DNA of 5,935 bases from Peptococcaceae bacterium (GTDB taxonomy: Bacteria; Bacillota; Peptococcia; Peptococcales; Peptococcaceae). Every line of letters begins with the position of its first letter. The first letter of the stretch is position 1. Position numbers and translations under genes: made by a program. Below the pieces are notes generated by a model, which was not told the DNA's origin, made no database searches, and worked only from the letters and a program-made list of their open reading frames with translations. The stretch is taken from NCBI GenBank assembly GCA_017622155.1, contig JAGARS010000108.1:1-5935 (forward strand), given 5' to 3'. Positions 1 through 5,313 of this stretch are shown piece after piece.

Positions 1-41
1 ATTCGCGAAGAACCGGGATGGATGACAGGAAAGAACTTTAC

Positions 42-74
42 GGCTGTCAGACTTGTGCTCTGGCAGCCTTTTTT
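42..74 (+). terminator. Rho-independent terminator upstream of the ECF S-component gene
   Basis: GGCTGTCAG (42-50) pairs with CTGGCAGCC (60-68) over nine positions, with one G-T wobble. The loop is about nine bases and a run of six T (69-74) follows directly. It most likely ends transcription of a gene lying mostly off the left edge. A short reading frame ending in TGA at 23-25 would suit such a gene, but too little is present to identify it. On the other strand the hairpin has no good T tract. No convincing promoter is visible between this hairpin and the next gene, so it could also act as a leaky terminator or attenuator for that gene. Confidence 0.8.
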
Positions 75-126
75 ATGAGCTTCTTTCTTTGCTTCATTTG
101 GCTCAATACAAATGAGGTGTGTGAAA

Positions 127-690
127 ATGAAACAACGTAACAAACAAAGCAAAAAACTATCTACCAGAACCATTGCAATTTCCGGTGTACTGGGCGCCAT
201 TACCATTATGCTCAGTGTCACCGGCCTGGGAATGATACCGATGCCCAGCCTGGCAGGCCGGGCAACCATTATGCATGTTCCGGTAATATTGGGCGCAATT
301 CTGGAAGGACCGGTAGTAGGTGCGTTTACAGGGTTTATTTTTGGTTTATACAGTTTTATGACACCGGTAGGCGCAATTCCGGCGGATCCCATTGTGCGTA
401 TCTTACCGCGTATTTTAATCGGGATTACATCGTATTATACGTATGTGTTATTTCGCCGTTCTTCTTTTGGTGCAGTCATGGCGGCAATTGTCGGCACACT
501 CACCAACACAATCGGGTATCTTGGGCTGGCTACCCTGATTGGGTATCTGCCATGGGCAGCTTCGCTTACGGTGATGGTGACACAGATGCCGTTTGAACTT
601 GTACTGGCAGCGGTGCTGATTCTGGCTTTGTACAAGGCGTTTACACGCAAATCAGCGCCGGTGTTTGACGAAGAAGACGACGAATCGTAG
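127..690 (+). CDS. ECF transporter S component, probably pantothenate-specific (PanT-like)
   Basis: Predicted substrate-binding membrane subunit of an energy-coupling factor vitamin importer. It would work with a shared EcfT/EcfA module encoded elsewhere. The protein is 187 residues, a usual S-component size. It has a basic N-terminus (KQRNKQSKK), about six hydrophobic segments (roughly residues 14-36, 49-60, 62-80, 92-109, 113-140 and 155-171) and an acidic tail (DEEDDES). The stretch with GRATIMHVPVILGAI (45-59), EGPVVGA and, later, PRILIGI matches my memory of the DUF3816/ECF_trnsprt S-component family. I chose the ATG at 127 because GAGGTG (115-120) lies 6 bases ahead of it; the in-frame ATG at 112 has no Shine-Dalgarno site. 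Pantothenate specificity is inferred only from coaX starting 16 bases downstream; riboflavin or another vitamin is not excluded by sequence. The family call is firm and the substrate moderate. Confidence 0.85.
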   Translation: MKQRNKQSKKLSTRTIAISGVLGAITIMLSVTGLGMIPMPSLAGRATIMHVPVILGAILEGPVVGAFTGFIFGLYSFMTPVGAIPADPIVRILPRILIGITSYYTYVLFRRSSFGAVMAAIVGTLTNTIGYLGLATLIGYLPWAASLTVMVTQMPFELVLAAVLILALYKAFTRKSAPVFDEEDDES

Positions 691-706
691 AAATGAGGGG
701 TAGAAT

Positions 707-1546
707 ATGTTACTGGCATTTGATATCGGCAATACCAATATTGTAATTGGCTTGTTTCAAGAGGATACATTGGCCAGCCACTGGCGCATTACCAGTGACC
801 GCCAGAAAACCTATGATGAATATGGCTTGCTCTTGGATCAGCTGTTTCAATCCTGCGGCTTAAAACGCAGTGATGTGGATGATGTGATTATTTCATCTGT
901 TGTGCCCAATTTGACAGATGTGTTTCGCACGATGTGTGAACGGTATTTTCAAACTACACCGCTGGTAGTAGGCAATGGCCTGAAAACAGGGATGTCCATC
1001 CGTTATGACAATCCCAAAGAAATCGGGGCAGACCGCATTGTGAATGCTGTAGCGGCGATAGAGCAGTACGGTGCGCCGCTTATTATTCTGGATTTTGGCA
1101 CAGCGACAACTTTCTGTGTAGTCAATGATAAGAAAGAATATCTGGGCGGTGCTATCGCTCCCGGCATTGGCATTTCTCTCAATGCGCTGGTGGAAAAAAC
1201 GGCACAGCTTCCAAAAGTAGAAATGACTGTACCTGATAAAGTGATTGGCAAGACAACAGTCAGTGCCATTCAAAGCGGTCTTTTGTACGGCTACTGCGGG
1301 CTGGTGGATGGCATGGTGCATCGCATTGCAGCGGAGCTTGGCTATGCAGAGCAGGATATAACCGTGGTGGCCACCGGAGGGCTTGCGGAAGTGATTCATG
1401 CCCATTCCGAGACCATTCATCAGGTAGATCAGATGCTTACTTTGAAAGGGCTGCTTACAATTTATAAACGCAATGAGAAGCTGCATCGGGCCAATCGGTC
1501 TGCAAGTGATGCGGTATCCCGGGAAAAGGATGGTGCAGTATGCTAG
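707..1546 (+). CDS. coaX: Type III pantothenate kinase
   Basis: Phosphorylates pantothenate to 4'-phosphopantothenate, the first committed step of coenzyme A synthesis, in the cytoplasm. Type III enzymes are ASKHA-fold, K+-dependent, and generally not feedback-inhibited by CoA. Visible motifs are DIGNTNIVIGLF near the N-terminus (residues 6-17, with the nucleotide-binding Asp6), GADRIVNA (107-114, with the catalytic Asp109), LDFGTATTF (128-136, with Asp129), the AIQSGLLYGYCGLVDGM helix (187-203) and TGGLA (223-227). All key acidic residues are present. GAGGGG at 695-700 is a good ribosome binding site 6 bases before the ATG. Family members normally end just after the conserved DxxLTLKGLxxIYxRN segment (241-256). 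This one continues for about 23 polar residues to 279 with no motif I recognise. Its last codons overlap the next gene by 7 bases, which suggests translational coupling. It probably shares a transcript with the upstream transporter gene. Confidence 0.95.
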   Translation: MLLAFDIGNTNIVIGLFQEDTLASHWRITSDRQKTYDEYGLLLDQLFQSCGLKRSDVDDVIISSVVPNLTDVFRTMCERYFQTTPLVVGNGLKTGMSIRYDNPKEIGADRIVNAVAAIEQYGAPLIILDFGTATTFCVVNDKKEYLGGAIAPGIGISLNALVEKTAQLPKVEMTVPDKVIGKTTVSAIQSGLLYGYCGLVDGMVHRIAAELGYAEQDITVVATGGLAEVIHAHSETIHQVDQMLTLKGLLTIYKRNEKLHRANRSASDAVSREKDGAVC

Positions 1547-2448
1547 ATGTATGTTTGCTAGGCTGCGGCGGTATGCTTCCGCTGCCAAAACGGTTTCTTA
1601 CTTCGCTTATGATACGCCATCAGGGAAAAGGCATTCTCATAGATTGCGGTGAAAGTACACAGGTGGCACTGCATCTGTGCGGATGGAGTGTAAAGCAGAT
1701 TGACCATATGCTGATTACACATTTTCACGGCGACCATGTACTTGGCCTTCCGGGGCTTTGGATGACCATGGGCAACAATGGCCGCACCGAGCCTGTGCAT
1801 GTGTGGGGGAATCCGGGGCTGCAGCAGATGATAGACGGGCTTATGGTGGTATGCCCGCAGCTGCCTTTTGAAGTGATTTGTCACGATGTAACGGAATGTG
1901 ATTATCAGTTCACAATCAATGGCCTGCAGGTGCAGGCTGTACCGGTAGAGCATAGAGTGCCTTGCCTGGCATATAGCATTGCGTTACCCCGTGCGGGAAA
2001 ATTTGATGCAGCGCGTGCTAAAGCCAACAATATTCCGCTGCATTACTGGGGAGCGCTGCAAAAAGGGGAAACAATCGTAGATGGCGATGCTGTCTATACG
2101 CCAAATGATGTGCTGGGGGAAGCGCGGCGAGGGTTGAAAATTACCTATGCTACAGACTGCCGTCCGAGCAAAGAGCTTACAGCATTGGCACAGGACAGCG
2201 ACTTGTTTGTGGCAGAGGGGCTGTATGGCGATCCAGAAAAACAGCAGAGTGCTGCAGAAAAAGGCCATATGGTATACCATGAAGCGGCGCAGATGGCGGC
2301 AGATGCCAATGTACAGGAACTTTGGCTGACGCACTACAGCCCGGCAATGACAGAGCCGGCAGAGTTTTTGCACAATGCAGCTGAAATTTTCCCTAATATA
2401 AAATGCGGCACAAACCTGATGACAACAACATTGCATTTTCAAGAATAA
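1540..2448 (+). CDS. rnz: Ribonuclease Z-type metallo-beta-lactamase protein
   Basis: Predicted zinc endonuclease that trims the 3' trailer of tRNA precursors. The protein is 302 residues, close to the roughly 307 of Bacillus RNase Z. Metal ligands are visible in order: THFHGDH (His61, His63, Asp65, His66), His138 in VEHRV, Asp206 in YATDCRP and His265 in LTHYSP; GHM (His243) matches another conserved histidine position. DCGESTQ (35-41) and HVLGLPGL (66-73) are typical of RNase Z. The segment around 150-180 (NNIPLHYW, LQKGETI) aligns with the flexible exosite arm that binds tRNA. Departures from the classical family are LGCGGMLPLPKRF at the N-terminus, where LGTxAGxPxxxRN is usual, and AEGLYGD (225-231), where HEAT is usual. 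I recall the AEGLYG/THYSP pattern as a clostridial RNase Z subgroup. AAAGGA (1525-1530) precedes the start by 9 bases, and the start lies inside the end of coaX. Confidence 0.88.
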   Translation: MLDVCLLGCGGMLPLPKRFLTSLMIRHQGKGILIDCGESTQVALHLCGWSVKQIDHMLITHFHGDHVLGLPGLWMTMGNNGRTEPVHVWGNPGLQQMIDGLMVVCPQLPFEVICHDVTECDYQFTINGLQVQAVPVEHRVPCLAYSIALPRAGKFDAARAKANNIPLHYWGALQKGETIVDGDAVYTPNDVLGEARRGLKITYATDCRPSKELTALAQDSDLFVAEGLYGDPEKQQSAAEKGHMVYHEAAQMAADANVQELWLTHYSPAMTEPAEFLHNAAEIFPNIKCGTNLMTTTLHFQE

Positions 2449-2468
2449 TATTTTCCGAACCTATGATG

Positions 2469-2496
2469 TTTAGAAGCAGTCTGAATGGGGTAAAAT
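2469..2496 (+). promoter_or_regulatory. Possible sigma-A promoter for the rubredoxin gene
   Basis: TTTAGA (2469-2474) and TAAAAT (2491-2496) are spaced by 16 bases, matching the consensus boxes at 4 of 6 and 5 of 6 positions. They lie in the 84-base gap after the RNase Z gene. No terminator hairpin is visible in that gap, so read-through from upstream remains possible. The downstream Shine-Dalgarno site is AGGAGG (2519-2524), 8 bases from the start codon. Confidence 0.45.
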
Positions 2497-2532
2497 ATAT
2501 CATAATCAATTTTATTTCAGGAGGACAGACTT

Positions 2533-2697
2533 ATGAGTGATATGCAGAAATATGAATGCCCATGCGGCTATATTTATGACCCGGCAGAAGGAGACTGGGA
2601 GCACGGTGTAGATCCCGGCACACCATTTGCCGAACTTCCGGAAGACTGGGTATGCCCGTTGTGCGGTCTCGGAAAAGAAGATTTTTATAAACATTAA
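2533..2697 (+). CDS. Rubredoxin with an atypical CxCG first knuckle
   Basis: Small cytoplasmic iron protein of 54 residues. It carries single electrons, in anaerobes typically to rubrerythrin, superoxide reductase or flavoproteins. Rubredoxins bind one Fe in two cysteine knuckles. The second knuckle is standard ([10 protein letters not shown], Cys41 and Cys44). The first reads [11 protein letters not shown]: Cys9 and Cys11 are separated by one residue, where CxxCG is canonical. Other hallmarks are present: YIYDPAEGD (13-21), GTPF (29-32), LPEDWVCP (35-42) and conserved aromatic residues. The usual Pro after GD is Trp here (GDWEHG). The start is fixed by AGGAGG 8 bases upstream. The gene ends in tandem stops (TAA TGA). 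With a likely promoter ahead and a strong terminator behind, it appears to be its own transcription unit. Rubredoxin identity is very likely; the partner cannot be deduced from the neighbours. Confidence 0.95.
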   Translation: MSDMQKYECPCGYIYDPAEGDWEHGVDPGTPFAELPEDWVCPLCGLGKEDFYKH

Positions 2698-2718
2698 TGA
2701 AAAACAGCATGATTGATG

Positions 2719-2757
2719 AAATCCCTGTACGCCAGCCAGGCTTACAGGGATTTTTTT
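2719..2757 (+). terminator. Rho-independent terminator after the rubredoxin gene
   Basis: ATCCCTGTA (2721-2729) pairs perfectly with TACAGGGAT (2743-2751), with A-T extension at the base. An inner GCC/GGC helix (2731-2733 with 2739-2741) caps it. Seven T follow (2751-2757). It separates the rubredoxin unit from the polyamine transport operon. Confidence 0.92.
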
Positions 2758-2758
2758 A

Positions 2759-2787
2759 TTGTGTTGGTGTATGAAATATAGTATAAT
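2759..2787 (+). promoter_or_regulatory. Sigma-A-type promoter of the pot operon
   Basis: A perfect TATAAT (2782-2787) sits 17 bases after TTGTGT (2759-2764), which keeps the TTG of the -35 box. It lies directly after the upstream terminator and is the best promoter match in the gap. Transcription would begin near 2794, giving a leader of roughly 95-105 nt before potA. The weak -35 box is compatible with an activator or with regulation in the leader. Confidence 0.65.
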
Positions 2788-2796
2788 AAACCTAAT

Positions 2797-2869
2797 TTAC
2801 CATGGTGTTTTTATGCATTTTTACGTATAACCAAAAACGTGTAAAAACAAAAACGCCGAGCTGTGGTAA
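2797..2869 (+). promoter_or_regulatory. Structured 5' leader (nested stem-loop) before potA
   Basis: Three nested helices can be drawn by eye. TTACCA (2797-2802) pairs with TGGTAA (2864-2869). GGTGTTTTT (2804-2812) pairs with AAAAACGCC (2849-2857) using one wobble. TTTTTACGT (2818-2826) pairs with GTGTAAAAA (2839-2847) using two wobbles. The asymmetric internal loops are T2803 against GAGCTG, and ATGCA against a single C. The structure would occupy nearly the whole leader from the predicted transcription start to just before the ribosome binding site. The left arm also contains the DNA palindrome ACCATGGT (2799-2806). I do not recognise a known riboswitch class. Many pairs are A-U, so stability is moderate. 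The pairing is seen; a regulatory role is inferred. Confidence 0.4.
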
Positions 2870-2899
2870 CTATGTGTTGAAAAGGAGATGGGAGGAGAA

Positions 2900-4471
2900 A
2901 TGAAAAAGCTGATTCAATTCAAAAACATCGTAAAGGAATTCGATGGGCAGCTTGTATTAAAAGGAATTAATTTAGACATTTACGAAAACGAGTTCGTGAC
3001 ACTTTTAGGGCCTTCGGGTTGCGGGAAAACAACACTGCTTCGTATTCTGGGCGGATTCTTGACGCCGGACGAGGGGAAAGTGCTGTTTGACGGTGTGGAT
3101 ATTGCAGAACTGCCGCCGTACAAAAGAGAAATCAATACGGTTTTTCAGAAGTATGCGCTGTTTCCGCACATGAACGTGTATGACAATGTAGCTTTTGGTC
3201 TGAAAATTAAGAAAGAACCAAAAGATGTAATAGAACAAAAGGTAAACCGTATGCTGAAACTGGTGGGCCTGGAAGACTACGGCCAGCGCCGTGTGACAGA
3301 AATGTCCGGCGGTCAGCAGCAGCGTGTTGCCATTGCCCGTGCGCTGGTAAATGAGCCGTCTGTACTTTTGCTGGACGAGCCGCTGGGTGCACTGGACTTA
3401 AAATTGCGTAAAGAAATGCAGCATGAGCTGAAAAAGATTCAGCAGGAAGTAGGCATTACTTTCGTGTTTGTTACCCATGACCAGGAAGAAGCCCTGACCA
3501 TGTCTGACAAAATTGTGGTATTAAATGCCGGGGAAATACAGCAGATCGGCAGCCCTACCGATATTTACAATGAGCCTGCCAATGAATTTGTAGCACGTTT
3601 CATCGGTGAAAGCAACATTATCGACGGTGTTATGGTGAAAGACTATGAAGTTGTATTTGAGGACAAGCACTTTGCATGTATTGACAGAGGCTTTGCGCCA
3701 AATGAAAAAGTAGACGTGGTAATTCGTCCGGAAGACCTGGATATCGTGCCGAAAGAAAAAGGCAAGCTGAAAGGGATTGTCAAATCTGTACTGTTTAAAG
3801 GCGTGCATTACGAAACCATCGTAGAAACCCGTTCCGGTACCAGCATTACTGTAACCATGCATGTGTCTGAAGGGAAGCCGGTTATCAATACTGAAGCGAA
3901 AGAAAAAATGAGTGCCAACGACTTCTATCTGGATATTGAAGACGTAGCGGAACTGACCGAAACAGATATTATTGCCCGTGCCGATGCGCAGGCATGGGAT
4001 GCAGAAACTGAGGACTGGATTTCTATCAACAAAGTGGAATATGAAATCGAGCCGAAGATTGGCACTTATTCTGTGACATTCTCCACAAAAGCAGGGACTA
4101 TGGTATCAGCGCGTATGTTTGTACGCGAAGCCAACCGCGTAGCCAGCACCGAATACGAAGAAGAAATTTTTGCGGTAAACTTCTTCAAAACAGTAGATGA
4201 AATCAAAGAAAGCATGGCGCTGGACACCGATATCAAAACATGGGCCAATGCTTCTGCATGGAGTATGGAAGATGACTCTCCGGTAGAAATTACCGAAGTG
4301 GTATATGATTTTGACTGGGAAAATATCGAGCCCGGTGATTATCAGGTAACATTCAAAACAGAAGGGTATCAGTATATGATTGATACCACAGACAAATATG
4401 AAGTAGGTGAAGAAGTAGGCTTAACCTTTGGGCCTCAGGATATTCATATCATGAAGAAAGGGAGTTATTAA
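2900..4471 (+). CDS. potA: Spermidine/putrescine ABC transporter ATP-binding protein PotA with a duplicated C-terminal insert
   Basis: Cytoplasmic ATPase that would power polyamine import with PotB and PotC. In the ABC domain (about residues 6-235) are Walker [10 protein letters not shown] (37-45), Q-loop Gln83, signature MSGGQQQR (135-142), Walker B LLLDE (156-160), D-loop GALD (163-166) and H-loop His193. All catalytic residues are intact. [11 protein letters not shown] (233-243) leads into the PotA-type TOBE region, which closes with [20 protein letters not shown] (501-520). At 523 residues it is about 150 longer than usual PotA. The excess lies at about 322-496, between TOBE strands, and consists of two similar repeats joined by an acidic linker. 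I chose the ATG at 2900 because GGAGG (2891-2895) precedes it and MKKLIQFKN matches the family; ATG 2888 (four residues longer) touches its own AAAGGAG. A related ferric or thiamine transporter ATPase is unlikely given the potB/potC neighbours. Confidence 0.93.
   Translation: MKKLIQFKNIVKEFDGQLVLKGINLDIYENEFVTLLGPSGCGKTTLLRILGGFLTPDEGKVLFDGVDIAELPPYKREINTVFQKYALFPHMNVYDNVAFGLKIKKEPKDVIEQKVNRMLKLVGLEDYGQRRVTEMSGGQQQRVAIARALVNEPSVLLLDEPLGALDLKLRKEMQHELKKIQQEVGITFVFVTHDQEEALTMSDKIVVLNAGEIQQIGSPTDIYNEPANEFVARFIGESNIIDGVMVKDYEVVFEDKHFACIDRGFAPNEKVDVVIRPEDLDIVPKEKGKLKGIVKSVLFKGVHYETIVETRSGTSITVTMHVSEGKPVINTEAKEKMSANDFYLDIEDVAELTETDIIARADAQAWDAETEDWISINKVEYEIEPKIGTYSVTFSTKAGTMVSARMFVREANRVASTEYEEEIFAVNFFKTVDEIKESMALDTDIKTWANASAWSMEDDSPVEITEVVYDFDWENIEPGDYQVTFKTEGYQYMIDTTDKYEVGEEVGLTFGPQDIHIMKKGSY
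3911..4123 (+). repeat. PotA insert, protein repeat copy 1
   Basis: This encodes PotA residues 338-408, starting SANDFYLD and ending near ARMFV. It shares with copy 2 the pattern A-x-x-(D/N)-F, then A-x-A-x-AW, then I-x-x-V-x-Y, then G-x-Y-x-VTF-x-T. The alternating hydrophobic residues in its second half suggest beta strands. The pattern resembles bacterial Ig-like repeats I associate with Firmicute surface proteins, though that is from memory. No signal peptide or membrane segment accompanies it here. Confidence 0.75.
4169..4387 (+). repeat. PotA insert, protein repeat copy 2
   Basis: This encodes PotA residues 424-496. It aligns with copy 1 with only short gaps: AVNF against ANDF, ANASAW (449-454) against ADAQAW (361-366), and GDYQVTFKT (479-487) against GTYSVTFST (388-396). 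I count about 15 identical positions, so the duplication is old and diverged, not a recent DNA repeat. The TOBE region resumes right after it at [12 protein letters not shown]. Confidence 0.75.
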
Positions 4472-4473
4472 TC

Positions 4474-5310
4474 ATGAAAGAGTTTAGACGTATGGCTTAT
4501 CCATATTTCGTCTGGAGTGCAATCATGATTATTCTGCCAATGCTCTTGATTGTGATGTATGCCTTCACAGTCAAAGGCAACGATGTAATAAGCTTCAAGG
4601 TTACTCTGGACAACTTTGTTCGCTTTTTTAGCGACCCGATTTTTCTGGATGTACTGAAACGCTCGCTGTGGGTAGCAGTGCTTACTACAGTGATTTGCTT
4701 GCTGATGGGCTATCCGGTAGCCTATATCATTTCACAGATGAAAGAACACAGCAAAGCCATTATGGTGCTTTTGATTACCATGCCGATGTGGATTAACATG
4801 CTGGTGCGCACCTATGCATGGGTAGGGATTCTGCAGGACAAAGGTGTCATCAATACCATTCTCGGTATGTTCGGCATCGGGCCGATCAGTCTGATTTATA
4901 CTGATTTTGCAGTCGTGCTGGGTATGGTGTACAACTTTATTCCGTTTATGATACTGCAGATTTATACAGCGCTGAGCAAACTGGATAAAAGCTATCTGGA
5001 AGCAGCCAGCGATTTGGGTGCCAACAAAGTAGAATCGTTTCTGCGGATTACATTGCCGCTGTCGTTACCGGGTGTATTAAGCGGTATTACACTTGTATTC
5101 CTGCCGGCGGTATCCAGCTTCTTTATTCCGAAAATGCTGGGCGGCGGGCAGTATGTGCTCATCGGGAATGTAATCGAGTCTCAGTTCCTGACATCGGGCA
5201 ACTGGAACTTCGGCAGTGCCATTTCGCTGATTATGACAATCATCGTAATGCTGTCCCTGTTCTTTACCAAAAAACTGGACCGCACCGGTTCAAGTGAAGG
5301 AGGGAAATAG
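4474..5310 (+). CDS. potB: Spermidine/putrescine ABC transporter permease PotB
   Basis: Inner-membrane permease subunit that would pair with PotC to form the polyamine channel driven by PotA. It is 278 residues, close to the roughly 275-285 of PotB proteins. There are about six hydrophobic segments: roughly 11-33, 64-86, 95-120, 140-166, 198-218 and 248-265. The cytoplasmic EAA coupling loop is clear: YLEAASDLGANKVESFLRI (174-192) followed by TLPLSLPG (193-200), which docks on the ATPase. MPMWINMLVRTYAW (103-116) is typical of PotB. It begins 2 bases after the potA stop, with AAAGGGAG (4457-4464) placed 9 bases ahead inside the end of potA. The tight spacing means one transcript with potA. 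Assignment to PotB instead of PotC rests on gene order and these motifs. Confidence 0.93.
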   Translation: MKEFRRMAYPYFVWSAIMIILPMLLIVMYAFTVKGNDVISFKVTLDNFVRFFSDPIFLDVLKRSLWVAVLTTVICLLMGYPVAYIISQMKEHSKAIMVLLITMPMWINMLVRTYAWVGILQDKGVINTILGMFGIGPISLIYTDFAVVLGMVYNFIPFMILQIYTALSKLDKSYLEAASDLGANKVESFLRITLPLSLPGVLSGITLVFLPAVSSFFIPKMLGGGQYVLIGNVIESQFLTSGNWNFGSAISLIMTIIVMLSLFFTKKLDRTGSSEGGK

Positions 5311-5313
5311 CCG

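Noticed and set aside
1..25. Possible 3' end of an upstream gene (frame ending TGA at 23-25)
   Set aside because: Only seven codons are present and the other two forward frames are also open at the edge. The terminator at 42-74 suits this reading, but identity and frame cannot be supported.
435..770. Reverse-strand open frame across the S-component gene end
   Set aside because: It lies antisense to two well-supported genes, shows a low-complexity serine run from complementing acidic codons, and resembles no protein I know.
893..1588. Long reverse-strand open frame opposite coaX
   Set aside because: It is opposite a clearly conserved kinase gene, and its composition (many Cys, His and Ile) is typical of a shadow frame.
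2804..2812. Palindrome plus T run (GGTGTTTTT) as a terminator in the pot leader
   Set aside because: The hairpin before the T run would be only the ACCATGGT palindrome with no loop room, so it cannot form an intrinsic terminator.
2888..2899. Upstream ATG for potA adding MGGE
   Set aside because: AAAGGAG abuts this ATG with no spacing, whereas GGAGG precedes the ATG at 2900 and the protein start then matches the family. It cannot be fully excluded.
3911..4387. PotA extension as a gene fusion artefact or frameshift
   Set aside because: The frame is continuous, codon use looks like the flanking sequence, and the TOBE domain resumes in frame afterwards with its conserved ending, so it is a genuine insertion.
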